Below are positions 8,515 through 16,545 of a stretch of DNA of 64,000 nucleotides, piece after piece. The translations under genes and the position numbers were made by a program. The notes below the pieces were generated by a model that was not told the DNA's origin, searched no databases, and worked only from the letters and a program-made list of their open reading frames with translations. Source of the DNA: Methylocystis sp. (GTDB lineage Bacteria; Pseudomonadota; Alphaproteobacteria; Rhizobiales; Beijerinckiaceae); the NCBI GenBank assembly GCA_016178015.1, contig JACOUB010000008.1:1-64000 (forward strand). Reading direction: 5' to 3'. The first letter of the stretch is position 1, and each line of letters opens with the position of its first letter.

Positions 8515-9156
8515 CTAACTTCCGCAAATCACGCCAACAACCTTCCGCGCCATCTCCTCCAGCTCGGCACGGGGTGCGCCCGCCCTTGCTCGAACAGCTA
8601 TGGAGTGCAGCGTCGCTGAGGCCAGCATGGCCAGAGCCGCAGGATCGGCCGCACCGGACAACTCGCCGCCCGCATGCGCGGTACGGATGCGCGCCTCGAA
8701 AGCGTCATCAAGCCGGCGCAGCCCCTTCGCGAGCGCAGCCCGGATTGCAGGATCTTCAACAGCTTCGGTGGTGGCTGTGCCGATGGCGAAACATCCGCGC
8801 GGGGCGGTCGCGCCAGCAAAATAAATCGCTAGCGCGTTTTCGTAGGCCCGCATCAGCGCTTCCTTAAGGGGCCAATCGCCACTCAGCGCATCGCGTATCG
8901 CGGCGCCGCCCTGCTCGAAGTAATGACCGAGCGCCTTGAGGTAGAGCGAGCGTTTGTCGCCGAATGCCGCGTAAAGGCTGGGCCGGTTCATGCCGGTTGC
9001 CGCGGAGAGCTCGTCAAGCGAGGTGCCGGAATAGCCAGTTTTCCAAAACACCCCCATCACCTGCGCAAGCGCCGTGGCAGGATCATAGGCGCGCGGGCGG
9101 CCGCGCCGTTTTTGTTCGGGGCGCATTTTCCCAGCGTCGTTTTCTTTTTGTACCAT
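8515..9156 (-). CDS. TetR-family transcriptional regulator
   Basis: 213 residues from the ATG at 9156 (ATG at 9126 is an equally possible start). N-terminal HTH is clear: ALAQVMGVFWKTGYSGTSLD, ELSAATGMNRPSLYAAFGDK, RSLYLKALGHY. The C-terminal domain (APRGCFAIGTATTEAVEDP) matches the AcrR-like subgroup with the cysteine after the Arg-Gly, often seen next to glutathione transferases or dehalogenases. Divergent from the GST gene with 82 bp between starts, so autoregulation and control of the GST gene are likely. Confidence 0.88.
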   Translation of the reverse strand: MVQKENDAGKMRPEQKRRGRPRAYDPATALAQVMGVFWKTGYSGTSLDELSAATGMNRPSLYAAFGDKRSLYLKALGHYFEQGGAAIRDALSGDWPLKEALMRAYENALAIYFAGATAPRGCFAIGTATTEAVEDPAIRAALAKGLRRLDDAFEARIRTAHAGGELSGAADPAALAMLASATLHSIAVRARAGAPRAELEEMARKVVGVICGS

Positions 9157-9170
9157 TTCGCAAAGAATTT

Positions 9171-9199
9171 TTGACAAACACACGTTGCTCTCTTATTTT
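9171..9199 (+). promoter_or_regulatory. Sigma70-type promoter for the GST gene
   Basis: Perfect TTGACA at 9171-9176, 17-bp spacer, TATTTT at 9194-9199, about 40 bp upstream of the GST ATG and inside the TetR/GST intergenic region, where a repressor could cover it. Confidence 0.6.
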
Positions 9200-9238
9200 A
9201 TGCGAACCAGTATGAAATGCAACCTCGTGGAGCCTGAG

Positions 9239-9853
9239 ATGGACCTCTATTTCTCGCCGCTCGCCTGCTCGATGGCGTCGCGCATCGCCCTTTACGAAGC
9301 AAACGCCCCGGCGCGCTTCATCGAAGTCGATGGCAAGACCGGCCGCACGCTCGATGGCGAAAACTTCCTTGCCGTCAATCCGCTCGGTTTTGTGCCGGTC
9401 ATTCGTACCGATGACGGCGAAGTGGTGACGGAAAACGCGGCCATTCTGCAATACATCGCCGACCGCTTCCCTGACGCGGCGCTCGCCCCGCGTGGCGGCA
9501 TGGCGCGGACGCGGTTGCATCAATGGCTGAGCTTCATCAGTACCGAGTTGCATAAGGGGCTGTTCGGTCCCCTGTTCGATCCGAAAATGCCGGAGGCCGC
9601 GAAGGCCCACCTCTTGGAAAAAGGCGACAGCCGCCTCGCCCATCTCAACACCTATCTCACTGGGCGCGAGTTCCTGCTCGACAGCTTCAGCGTTGCCGAC
9701 GCCTATCTCTTCACCGTACTGAACTGGAAGATCGCCACGCCGGTAGACATCAAAAAATGGCCAGCGGTTGAGGCGTATTACACGCACCTCGCAGAACGGC
9801 CGAGTATAGCGCGGGCGCTCTCTGAAGAGCATGCGCTTATGCGGAAAAAATGA
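9239..9853 (+). CDS. Glutathione S-transferase
   Basis: 204 residues beginning MDLYFSPLACSMASRIALYE. The N-terminal thioredoxin fold has the SPLACSM active-site region (Ser/Cys of beta-class bacterial GSTs), a VNPLGFVPVI cis-Pro loop and the TENAAILQYIAD glutathione-binding segment. The C-terminal helical domain contains FSVADAYLFTVLNW, the N-capping motif of GSTs. Likely detoxification of electrophiles with glutathione in the cytoplasm; the substrate is unknown. Start chosen at 9239 because upstream in-frame ATGs lack a ribosome site and precede the homologous N-terminus. Probably regulated by the divergent TetR protein. Confidence 0.93.
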   Translation: MDLYFSPLACSMASRIALYEANAPARFIEVDGKTGRTLDGENFLAVNPLGFVPVIRTDDGEVVTENAAILQYIADRFPDAALAPRGGMARTRLHQWLSFISTELHKGLFGPLFDPKMPEAAKAHLLEKGDSRLAHLNTYLTGREFLLDSFSVADAYLFTVLNWKIATPVDIKKWPAVEAYYTHLAERPSIARALSEEHALMRKK

Positions 9854-10160
9854 AGCGGCCGAACAGCGCGTAAGACGTCCCCCTCGCCCGGCGTTGACCT
9901 CGCGGTGAGTGCGGGCGTCTGTGCGCACGAGCCGGAATATGGGAACGCCAGGGACTGGGCGGGACTCGACAATTGCGCCGATCTTATCCGTGGAAGAAAT
10001 CGGTGAAACACCGGCCGGCACGGCCTGAGATGGCGCCCGCATCGGCGTGATCGATAGTGTCGTTGTATTGACGCACGGCAATTCTGCTTTTGCACCCAAC
10101 GGCTGTTTATGGCCCTTTTCGACGTCGGACCGGAGCGCGCTCAGCCGCCTGCAACCCCAC
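9854..10160. other. No gene identified
   Basis: 307 bp between convergent GST and iron permease genes. No domain-like translation on either strand and no clear terminator hairpin with a T run. Confidence 0.4.
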
Positions 10161-10988
10161 TCATTCGGCCGGCGCGCGCGCCTGCGGGCGGCAGCCGGCG
10201 GCCAATCGCGTCGCGATGACGATGAACGCCAGCGTCGCGGCATAGACGAGCGCCTGCATCACCGAGGGCTGGTCGGTGTAGCCGATCAGCGTGTGCAAGA
10301 AGCGGCCCGGCACGCTGTTGTCGGGCAACACCGCCGAAGTATCCCACACGGTTTGGGTGAGCGCGGTGACGATCCAGGCCTGCTGCAGGAAACCGACGCA
10401 CTGCGCCGCGAGCCCCGCCGCCAAGAGCGTAATGAGCGCCGATGTGACCGTGAAGAGATGACGCGGCGGAATGGTCACGAGGCCGAGGAACGTCAGGACG
10501 CTGACCAGCGCGCCGAGACCCAGCCCGGCGAGCCCGCCGGCCAAGAGGTTCCAAGCGGTCTCGCCCGACGCCAGGATGCCGTAAAGGAACAGCGCCACCT
10601 CGGAGCCTTCGCGCAGCACCGCGAGACCGACGACCACCGTGAGCGCGACGAAGGACCTGTCGCCCGCCACGACGGCGCGGCCGACGTCGGAGAGCTCGCG
10701 CGCCAGCGCGCGTCCATGCCCCGCCATCCAGATGTTGTGCCAGACCAGCATGACGACCGTCAGCGCCAGCACGCCCGCGTTGAACAATTCCTGGCCCTTG
10801 CCGGCGATCGCCGCGGACAGAGCCTCGGCGAACATCGCAACGAGACCCGCTCCGGCAACCCCCGCGAGAACGCCGCCGGCGATCCAGCGCTTCGATCCCC
10901 GGGCGCCGCGCGTCACGGCGAGCACGATGCCGATGACCAGGCCGGCTTCGATAACCTCGCGAAAGACGATGATGAGGGCGCCGATCAT
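10161..10988 (-). CDS. FTR1-family high-affinity iron permease
   Basis: 275 residues, strongly hydrophobic with about seven transmembrane segments. Two R-E-x-x-E motifs, the Fe-binding signature of FTR1/EfeU proteins, are visible: FREVIEAGL near residue 10 and LREGSEVAL near residue 125. Inner-membrane iron import, probably of ferric iron generated by a partner oxidase or delivered by the cupredoxin gene 8 bp upstream. Compared with the four-gene FtrABCD system, only the cupredoxin and permease components are present here; no P19 or ferredoxin gene is adjacent. Confidence 0.92.
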   Translation of the reverse strand: MIGALIIVFREVIEAGLVIGIVLAVTRGARGSKRWIAGGVLAGVAGAGLVAMFAEALSAAIAGKGQELFNAGVLALTVVMLVWHNIWMAGHGRALARELSDVGRAVVAGDRSFVALTVVVGLAVLREGSEVALFLYGILASGETAWNLLAGGLAGLGLGALVSVLTFLGLVTIPPRHLFTVTSALITLLAAGLAAQCVGFLQQAWIVTALTQTVWDTSAVLPDNSVPGRFLHTLIGYTDQPSVMQALVYAATLAFIVIATRLAAGCRPQARAPAE

Positions 10989-10996
10989 GCGAAATC

Positions 10997-11341
10997 CTAT
11001 TCGACCACCAGATAACCTTGCGCCGTATCCTCGTGGTAATCCCCAAAGAAACGGTAGCGGCCGGCGGCGAGCGGCCGAATGCGCAAAGCGACCGTGCTGG
11101 CGCCGGCGATGATTTTCTCGACGCGCAGGCCCTTGCTCTCAAATTCCTCGGGTGTCGAATCAAGGTTCTTCACGACCAGCGTGATCGGCTTGTCCGCCGG
11201 CGCGCGCACCTCGGCCGGCTGAAAACGATGATCCTTGATCGAAACCTCAACCGCTTCCTGCGCGCCGCCGGACGCGCCCAGCAGGAGGAGGCAGGAGAAA
11301 GCCAGGGCCGATCTGGAAAGCAAATCGCGTGAACTCTTCAT
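10997..11341 (-). CDS. Periplasmic cupredoxin-domain protein (FtrB-like)
   Basis: 114 residues with a signal peptide (LLSRSALAFSCLLLLGASG, then AQE). The mature part is a single cupredoxin fold: VSIKDHRFQPAEVRAPADKP, ITLVVKNLDSTPEEFES, IIAGASTVALRIRPL, AGRYRFFGDYHEDTAQGYLVVE. The usual Cys copper ligand is not in the canonical place, matching the FtrB-type subgroup that pairs with FTR1 permeases. Cotranscribed with the permease 8 bp downstream. Likely role: periplasmic iron oxidation or delivery. A small dyad TGGA-N5-TCCA upstream at 11432-11444 could be an iron-regulator site but is too short to assign. Confidence 0.85.
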   Translation of the reverse strand: MKSSRDLLSRSALAFSCLLLLGASGGAQEAVEVSIKDHRFQPAEVRAPADKPITLVVKNLDSTPEEFESKGLRVEKIIAGASTVALRIRPLAAGRYRFFGDYHEDTAQGYLVVE

Positions 11342-11556
11342 GTTATCCTTTCAGATCGGAATCCGATGGCCAGGCGCAACTTAGCGCGCCGGAGGGTAAG
11401 AAGACGCAACAAGCGGGTCAACGACTATAGTCTGGATAATTTCCAATCTGTATCTCTTCCCATGCAGCAAATAGGATTGAGGCGCGGTCCTGGGAGCCGC
11501 GCGGCGCGGCCGCAAATCGACGTTCGCAAGCTTACGTTATTTTTGACAAGCGATCG

Positions 11557-11895
11557 TCATCCCGGATAGCCGTGGCGCGCCCTGCTCGCGTGGAGCAAGG
11601 ACACGGCTCGGGCGTCGCGGCCGGCCGAACAGGCGGACGCGGCGTCGCTGATTTCGCCCTGAATTTGGTCATAGACGCTGCGATTGACATGTCCCATGGC
11701 GAGGTCGTTGTCGGTGATGGCGCGGTAGCGTGCGACGGCGCCTGAACAGCCGGCGCCTTCGGGCAGCCTGACATCGCCAGGAGCGACGTTGGGGGCGTTC
11801 GCCGCCAAGTCCGCGGGCGCTGCGCCGCTGTTGCATCCGGCGAGCCCGAGGGCCGCGAGCGCGGCGAGCGGCAAGAGCATTTGGCGGTGGATCAT
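11557..11895 (-). CDS. Small lipoprotein of unknown function
   Basis: 112 residues. The leader MIHRQMLLPLAALAALGLAG ends in the lipobox LAGC, so the mature N-terminal Cys should be lipidated. The mature protein has two further cysteines (GCSGAVARYRAI, SACSAGRDARAV) and a helical, Ala-rich body with NDLAMGHVNRSVYDQIQGEI. Resembles small alphaproteobacterial lipoproteins with no assigned function. Divergent from secE. The lipobox is direct evidence; function unknown. Confidence 0.78.
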   Translation of the reverse strand: MIHRQMLLPLAALAALGLAGCNSGAAPADLAANAPNVAPGDVRLPEGAGCSGAVARYRAITDNDLAMGHVNRSVYDQIQGEISDAASACSAGRDARAVSLLHASRARHGYPG

Positions 11896-12142
11896 TGCGA
11901 AACATCCGATGGCGGCGTCGTGAGGCCCGCACAGTGCCGGGCGCCGAACGACGGGTCAAGCGCCCTCGAGGCGCCCCGCCTCGACACTTGCCTCGGCTCG
12001 GCCTGTCGCAAATTTCGCTTGGCGGTCCCGCAGGACTTCGTTATAAGCTTCGTCTTCGTGGCGCGCGGCCGGCCGGTCCCGCGCCGCGATTGTTTTGCGG
12101 CGCGGCCCGCATACAAAGCCCGCATCCTCCCCGGCGTCTGGC

Positions 12143-12340
12143 ATGGCGATGGTCAATCCGTTTCAGTTTCTGCAGGAAGTGCGTTCGGAAGCGAGCAAGG
12201 TCGTGTGGCCGACGCGGCGGGAAACCATGATCACGACGGGACTCGTCATTCTCATGGTTCTGCTCGCCAGCCTGTTCTTCGTGCTCGTCGATCAGGGACT
12301 GCGCCTCGCCACCGGCCTGCTCTTGCGTATCGGTCAGTAG
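12143..12340 (+). CDS. secE: SecE, preprotein translocase subunit
   Basis: 65 residues with the typical short alphaproteobacterial SecE layout: amphipathic NPFQFLQEVRSEASKVVWPT (conserved VWPTR-E-T box) followed by one transmembrane helix (TGLVILMVLLASLFFVLVD). Stabilises SecY in the inner membrane. Directly upstream of nusG, the conserved bacterial order. No tRNA-Trp was seen upstream, where some relatives carry one. Confidence 0.95.
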   Translation: MAMVNPFQFLQEVRSEASKVVWPTRRETMITTGLVILMVLLASLFFVLVDQGLRLATGLLLRIGQ

Positions 12341-12371
12341 AGCGCCTTATTCTGGAGCCCGTTGCGCCATC

Positions 12372-12902
12372 ATGAACATGCGCTGGTATATCGTCCACGC
12401 TTATTCGAACTTCGAGAAGAAGGTGGCGGAGTCGATTCGCGAGCAGGCGGCGGTGCGTCATCTCTCCGACAGTTTCGAGGAAATCCTGGTTCCGACCGAG
12501 CAGGTGGTCGAAGTGCGGCGCGGCCGCAAGGTGAGTTCGGAGCGCAAGTTCTTTCCCGGCTATGTGCTGGTGAAATGCGACCTCAGCGACCAAATCTTCT
12601 CGCTCATCAAGAACACGCCCAAGGTGACCGGCTTCCTGGGCGCCGACAACAAGCCGATGCCGATCAGCGACGCCGAGGCCGATCGCATCAAGGGCCAAGT
12701 GGCCGAGGGCGTCGAGCGTCCCAAGCCGACGATCCAGTTCGAGGTCGGCGAAACGGTGCGGGTCGCCGACGGGCCGTTCGCCTCGTTCAATGGGGTGGTC
12801 GAGGAAGTCGACGAGGGCCGTTCGCGCCTCAAGGTCGCGGTGTCGATCTTCGGACGCCCGACGCCGGTCGATCTCGAATTCGGTCAGGTGGAGAAGGTTT
12901 GA
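12372..12902 (+). CDS. nusG: NusG transcription elongation/termination factor
   Basis: 176 residues. N-terminal NGN domain (RWYIVHAYSNFEKKVAESIR, FFPGYVLVKCDLSD, VTGFLGADNKP) and C-terminal KOW domain (VGETVRVADGPFASFNGVVE) are complete. Binds RNA polymerase and couples transcription with translation and Rho. ATG at 12372 or 12378. A REP doublet starts five bases after its stop, so the downstream ribosomal genes are separated by ~310 bp instead of the usual short gap. Confidence 0.96.
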   Translation: MNMRWYIVHAYSNFEKKVAESIREQAAVRHLSDSFEEILVPTEQVVEVRRGRKVSSERKFFPGYVLVKCDLSDQIFSLIKNTPKVTGFLGADNKPMPISDAEADRIKGQVAEGVERPKPTIQFEVGETVRVADGPFASFNGVVEEVDEGRSRLKVAVSIFGRPTPVDLEFGQVEKV

Positions 12903-12906
12903 GCAT

Positions 12907-13061
12907 CCCCTCTCCCCGCCTGCGGGGAGAGGGTTAGGGTGAGGGGCTTGGCGTATTTCCACGAACGCCGATGACGGCGACAAATTCGTTGGTTACGTCG
13001 ATGATTGTTGGATATACCCCCAGCCCCTCACCCTACCCTCTCCCAGTGAACGGGGAGAGGG
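12907..13061. repeat. Inverted REP doublet (CCCTCTCCCCGC family) between nusG and rplK
   Basis: Left unit 12907-12951 contains the hairpin CCTCTCCCCGC..GCGGGGAGAGG followed by a GTGAGGGGC tail; right unit 13023-13061 is the reverse-complement arrangement. The pair is tail-to-tail with ~70 bp between. Four further doublets of this family occur at 16044/16489, 41385/41498, 49085/49153 and 58941/59044. Confidence 0.85.
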
Positions 13062-13215
13062 AGAGCACGAATTCGGGACGGTTCTTGGTCCCGAACCATC
13101 GTGGCGGGCATGCCCGGACGCCATTCGGGAGCTCATGCCGGACCACGCAACTGCAACCGGCGGCGGGAGGCGTTACTTGGCGCGTTCCCGGACGCTTTTC
13201 GTTGGAGATTGGACA

Positions 13216-13644
13216 ATGGCGAAGAAAATCGCCGGCTACGTGAAGCTTCAGGTGCCGGCCGGAGCGGCCAATCCGGCCCCTCCGATCGGCCCGGCGCTCG
13301 GTCAGCGCGGCCTCAATATCATGGAGTTCTGCAAGGCGTTCAACGCCAAGACGGCGCAAATGGAGAAGGGGACGCCGATCCCCGTCGTCATCACCGCCTT
13401 TCAAGACCGCTCCTTCACCTTCGAGATGAAGCAGCCGCCGGTTTCGTACTTCTTGAAGAAGGCGGCCGGCGTGGCGTCGGGCGCCAAGACGACCGGGCGC
13501 GAGGTCGTCGGCCAGGTGACGCGGGCGCAGATCCGCGCGATCGCCGAGCAGAAGATGCCCGATTTGAACTGCGCCACGATCGACGCCGCGGCGGCGATGA
13601 TCGAAGGCTCCGCCCGTTCCATTGGCCTCGAAGTGGTGGAGTAA
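13216..13644 (+). CDS. rplK: Ribosomal protein L11
   Basis: 142 residues, full length. Begins [20 protein letters not shown] with the Pro-rich [20 protein letters not shown] motif and the C-terminal rRNA-binding domain ([33 protein letters not shown]). Part of the GTPase-associated centre of the 50S subunit. Start at 13216 gives the canonical N-terminus. Three bases separate its stop from the rplA start. Confidence 0.97.
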   Translation: MAKKIAGYVKLQVPAGAANPAPPIGPALGQRGLNIMEFCKAFNAKTAQMEKGTPIPVVITAFQDRSFTFEMKQPPVSYFLKKAAGVASGAKTTGREVVGQVTRAQIRAIAEQKMPDLNCATIDAAAAMIEGSARSIGLEVVE

Positions 13645-13647
13645 GTC

Positions 13648-14352
13648 ATGGCGCACATCGGCAAACGCATCGCCAAGGCCCGCGAGGGCGTCGATCGCGT
13701 CAAGCTCTATCCAGTCGACCAGGCGGTCAAGCTGGTGCGCGAGCGGGCCACGGCCAAGTTCGACGAGACGGTCGAAATCGCCATGAATCTCGGCGTCGAT
13801 CCCAAGCACGCCGACCAGATGGTGCGCGGCGTCGTCAATTTGCCGAACGGCACCGGCCGCACCTTGCGGGTGGCGGTGTTCGCCCGCGGGCCCAAGGCCG
13901 ACGAAGCCAAGGCGGCGGGGGCGGACATCGTCGGCGCCGAGGACCTGGTGGCGACGGTGCAGGGCGGGACGATCGACTTCGATCGCTGCGTCGCCACGCC
14001 CGACATGATGCCGTTGGTCGGGCGCCTGGGCAAGGTGTTGGGGCCGCGCGGCCTCATGCCCAACCCCAAGGTCGGCACCGTGACCATGGATGTGGTGGCG
14101 GCGGTCAAGGCCTCGAAAGGCGGCGCGGTCGAATTCCGCGTCGAAAAGGCCGGCATCGTGCAGGGCACGGTGGGCAAGGCCTCGTTCGACGACGGCAAGC
14201 TGCTCGAGAACATCCGCGCCTTCGTCGAGGCGGTGGCCAAAGCCAAGCCAACCGGCTCGAAGGGCACGTATATCCAGCGCGTCGCGCTCAGCTCGACGCA
14301 GGGTCCGGGCGTCAAGGTGGATGTCGCAAGCCTCGGCGGCGCGCAGCACTAG
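13648..14352 (+). CDS. rplA: Ribosomal protein L1
   Basis: 234 residues, full length, with conserved blocks [57 protein letters not shown] and [10 protein letters not shown]. Forms the L1 stalk and, in many bacteria, represses its own rplKA mRNA. The usual next genes rplJ, rplL and rpoBC are not here; the next gene, on the opposite strand, is a toxin 19 bp away. Confidence 0.97.
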   Translation: MAHIGKRIAKAREGVDRVKLYPVDQAVKLVRERATAKFDETVEIAMNLGVDPKHADQMVRGVVNLPNGTGRTLRVAVFARGPKADEAKAAGADIVGAEDLVATVQGGTIDFDRCVATPDMMPLVGRLGKVLGPRGLMPNPKVGTVTMDVVAAVKASKGGAVEFRVEKAGIVQGTVGKASFDDGKLLENIRAFVEAVAKAKPTGSKGTYIQRVALSSTQGPGVKVDVASLGGAQH

Positions 14353-14370
14353 CCCAGCGCGGCGACGGGC

Positions 14371-14625
14371 TCAGTAATGGTAGCGGCATTGCGCAATCAG
14401 GAGGCTGTCGCCGCTCACCTTGTAGACCAGCCGATGCTCCTTGGTGATGCGGCGCGAGTGCCAACCGCTCAACGCCCCGCGCAGCGGCTCGGGCTTTCCC
14501 AATCCCGAAAACGGCGTGCGCGCGCATTCCTTGATGAGCGTGTTGACGCGTTCGAGAATCTTGGGGTCTTGCGCCTGCCAGTGGAGATAATCTTCCCAGG
14601 CCTGCTCGGCGAAGACGAGCTTCAT
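14371..14625 (-). CDS. yoeB: YoeB-family mRNA interferase toxin
   Basis: 84 residues, the standard YoeB length. Pattern LVFAEQAWEDYLHWQAQDPK, INTLIKEC-like helix, PFSGLGKPEPLRGALSGWHS, RRITKEHRLVYKV, and terminal CRYHY, with the catalytic Glu/Arg/His/Tyr of ribosome-dependent RelE/YoeB toxins. Start codon overlaps the antitoxin stop by four bases (ATGA), so translation is coupled to the upstream antitoxin. Antisense to and convergent with the ribosomal operon end. Confidence 0.95.
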   Translation of the reverse strand: MKLVFAEQAWEDYLHWQAQDPKILERVNTLIKECARTPFSGLGKPEPLRGALSGWHSRRITKEHRLVYKVSGDSLLIAQCRYHY

Positions 14626-14876
14626 TCGGCGAGCTTGCGCTCCGCCCCGCCGCCTGCGTCGAGTTCTTCCACCGCCTTCAGCAGTCGCTCGGCGTTGCGG
14701 GGACTTTGCAGGAGATAGCTCGTCTCCTCATAGGAGGCGAAGTCCTCCAGCGACATCAGCACGGCGGCGGGCTTGCCCTTGTCGCGCGTGATGACGACGG
14801 GCTCGTGGTCCTCCGTCACTCGATCCAAGGTGGCGGCGAGATGCTTGCGGAGGTCGCTATAGGTTGTGCTGCGCAT
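14622..14876 (-). CDS. yefM: YefM/Phd-family antitoxin
   Basis: 84 residues from the ATG at 14876. Begins MRSTTYSDLRKHLAATLDRV, then EPVVITRDKGKPAAVLMSLE, the DNA-binding Phd/YefM fold, followed by a toxin-binding C-terminus (ETSYLLQSPRNAERLL). Neutralises YoeB, encoded immediately downstream, and should autorepress the operon. Start chosen at the conserved N-terminus; earlier in-frame codons give an unrelated sequence. Confidence 0.94.
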   Translation of the reverse strand: MRSTTYSDLRKHLAATLDRVTEDHEPVVITRDKGKPAAVLMSLEDFASYEETSYLLQSPRNAERLLKAVEELDAGGGAERKLAE

Positions 14877-14999
14877 GGGTGTATTTGTACGCGAATGAGT
14901 ACGTAAGGCAAGAAAGAAAGCGGCCTTGCGGCTCGGATAGCAACGAGCGTTTTCAAAATTCGCCATTCATCTGATGGCGAGCATTATCGGCGAGACGGC

Positions 15000-15074
15000 T
15001 TCGATCCTGTCAAGGACGCGAGCTTTGCTCGCGCCGCCGAAGGCGGTCGCAAAGCGATCCTTGACAGGATCGAA
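15000..15074. repeat. Perfect 17-bp inverted repeat with internal hairpin
   Basis: Arms TTCGATCCTGTCAAGGA (15000-15016) and its exact reverse complement (15058-15074), with a second stem GCGAGC-ttt-GCTCGC at 15018-15032 inside the loop. Sits between the YefM and HEPN genes. Could be a terminator-like structure or a small non-autonomous mobile element; no target duplication was noticed. Confidence 0.7.
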
Positions 15075-15152
15075 CCGCTCGCCACACTTGCCGCCATGAG
15101 ATGAAAGGCAAGGTGTGATTTTTGGCGGCATCGTGGATCGAAAGGTTACCCA

Positions 15153-15671
15153 TCATAGCTTCGTCAAAGCGACGTCTTTTGTCAGGCACCAATACGCGAG
15201 TGCTTGGCAAAACTTGTGAAGACTCAAATGATTAAAAACTACAACCGAGTTGCGATCGCGAAACTCGAAAATTAATTCCGGCGAGACGGAAAGATGCCCA
15301 TGAGAGATTGCGTTACGCAAATGCCGCACCAGACCCTTCAGGGAGCCGCTGAAAAATAGCCCTTGTGCTCCCCAACCGGGAGCCAGTGAATCAATTTTGA
15401 TTTCTGGTAGCTTCTCATAGAACTTCTCGGATGGCATGCAGAGATAGGCCAGCAAGGAAGTCAAAAACTGATGTTGGTTATAGAAGGCGAAATCCTTCGC
15501 CGATGGGTCAATGCCATATTGAGAATGAAATTTTCCCTGAAGTTCGCCCAGCGTGATTGACGCGTTTTCTTTCTCGGCATCCAGGATCTGGAGCATCCCA
15601 TTTGTCTGGCGCACCGCGCAAATTAAACGATTAACTGAGGCCTGATCCATTAATGAAAACTCCCGCATCAA
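15153..15671 (-). CDS. HEPN-domain protein, putative RNase (pEK499 p136-like)
   Basis: 172 residues. Predicted all-helical. The segment GLVRHLRNAISHGHLSV contains R119-N-A-I-S-H124, the R-x4-H signature of catalytic HEPN RNases. The layout (LTSLLAYLCMPSEKFYEKLP before the motif, EFRDRN and a C-terminal helix after) resembles the pEK499_p136-type HEPN family. Base and codon use are visibly AT-richer than neighbours, suggesting acquisition. No nucleotidyltransferase (MNT) antitoxin gene is adjacent, so if toxic it is either orphan or controlled otherwise. Likely defence or growth-arrest function, unproven. Confidence 0.72.
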   Translation of the reverse strand: MMREFSLMDQASVNRLICAVRQTNGMLQILDAEKENASITLGELQGKFHSQYGIDPSAKDFAFYNQHQFLTSLLAYLCMPSEKFYEKLPEIKIDSLAPGWGAQGLFFSGSLKGLVRHLRNAISHGHLSVSPELIFEFRDRNSVVVFNHLSLHKFCQALAYWCLTKDVALTKL

Positions 15672-15741
15672 TGATGCCGCGATTCATTGGCTAAACTCTG
15701 CCAAGGGCATCGAAACAGTGACCCATCAGCCCGTCAACGTC

Positions 15742-15951
15742 GTCATGGCCGGGCTTGTCCCGGCCATCCACGCCGGGACATTCCGGCGCCAAGATTGCAC
15801 GCTGGCGCAGCGCCCTGCTTCTATGCCAAGTCGTTGTTCGTCACGCTGGTGTAGAGCGGCCCGTTGGCCAGTTCGTCATGATGTAGAGCCATCCGCCACG
15901 CATAGGTTGAACTTGCATGGCGTGGATGGCCGGGACAAGCCCGGCCATGAC
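15742..15951. repeat. Inverted pair of GGCCGGG..CCCGGCC repeats
   Basis: 15742-15780 contains CATGGCCGGGCTTGTCCCGG, and 15921-15951 contains its reverse complement. Each unit is itself a palindrome (ATGGCCGGG-acaag-CCCGGCCAT). The same family recurs at 57170-57201 and 57274-57305. No gene lies in 15672-15980. Confidence 0.85.
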
Positions 15952-15980
15952 GGCCGACGCGGCGAGGGCGAGAATAGCCC

Positions 15981-16030
15981 CTAGCCCTCCATCTTCAGCG
16001 CCGCGATGAACGCCACCTGCATCGGCACGC
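15981..16030 (-). pseudogene. Diverged duplicate of the lepA 3' end
   Basis: Encodes [16 protein letters not shown] followed by TAG, nearly the C-terminus of LepA ([17 protein letters not shown] then TGA) encoded 570 bp away. The last 30 bases are identical at 15985-16014 and 16550-16579. There is no upstream lepA sequence, so this is only a tail fragment. Together the copies bracket the DUF559 gene and a REP pair, like the displaced gene end left by site-specific integration or a local duplication. Confidence 0.75.
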
Positions 16031-16043
16031 GGCGCGCCGGCAA

Positions 16044-16525
16044 CCCCTCTCCCCGCTCGCGGGGAGAGGTGAGGTGAGGGGCCAGGGGATTGGCCACGAT
16101 CTCAACCCTCAGCCCCAAGCGCATCCAAGATCGCCGCGCCAACCGCCTCGATATTCTCGAAAACTTGCGCGTTGGCAAAACGAATCACGCGATAGCTGCT
16201 CTCTTCGAGGAACGTTGTTCGCCGCGCGTCATGCGCGATCTCCTCGTCGCGCGAATGGGTTTCGCCGTCGATCTCGACGATCAGCTTGCGCTCGCGGCAG
16301 AGAAAGTCCGCGAAATAGGGTCCGACCGGCGCTTGCCGCACGAATTTGAAGCCGGCGAGATTGCGGTTTTGCAAGAGCTTCCACATGATGCGCTCGGCTC
16401 TCGCAGCGTCGCGGCGCAGCGAGCGCGCGCGACGGGTCTCGAGGATTCGTAGTCCGCGCATTTGGCGTCTTTCTCGCTAATCCCCCGAGCCCCTCACCTC
16501 ACCTCTCCCCGCAAGCGGGGAGAGG
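16044..16525. repeat. REP units (CCCTCTCCCCGC family) flanking the DUF559 gene
   Basis: Left unit 16044-16082 and right unit 16489-16525 are inverted relative to each other and sit immediately outside the DUF559 gene, just inside the lepA 3'-end direct repeats. The hairpin stems are CCTCTCCCCGC/GCGGGGAGAGG. Confidence 0.8.
16102..16461 (-). CDS. DUF559-domain endonuclease-like protein
   Basis: 119 residues. The pattern SLRRDAARAERIMWKLLQNR, FKFVRQAPVGPYFADFLCRE, RKLIVEIDGETHSRD, YRVIRFANAQVFENIEAVG is the DUF559 fold, related to very-short-patch-repair (Vsr) and PD-(D/E)xK nucleases; D in YFADF and E-x-D in VEIDG are the expected catalytic residues. Biological role of DUF559 proteins is not established. 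The gene is enclosed by REPs and by a duplicated lepA 3' end, pointing to transfer as a unit. Confidence 0.88.
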   Translation of the reverse strand: MRGLRILETRRARSLRRDAARAERIMWKLLQNRNLAGFKFVRQAPVGPYFADFLCRERKLIVEIDGETHSRDEEIAHDARRTTFLEESSYRVIRFANAQVFENIEAVGAAILDALGAEG

Positions 16526-16545
16526 AGGCGGCGGGCGTTGCGCGT

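Noticed and set aside
9854-10160. Open frame on the minus strand upstream of GST end
   Set aside because: Runs antisense through GST and has no recognised domain.
11990-12140. tRNA-Trp expected upstream of secE
   Set aside because: No cloverleaf or CCA-anticodon arm could be found.
13033-14349. 438-codon open frame antisense to rplK-rplA
   Set aside because: Mirror of the ribosomal genes; no ribosome site or recognisable domain.
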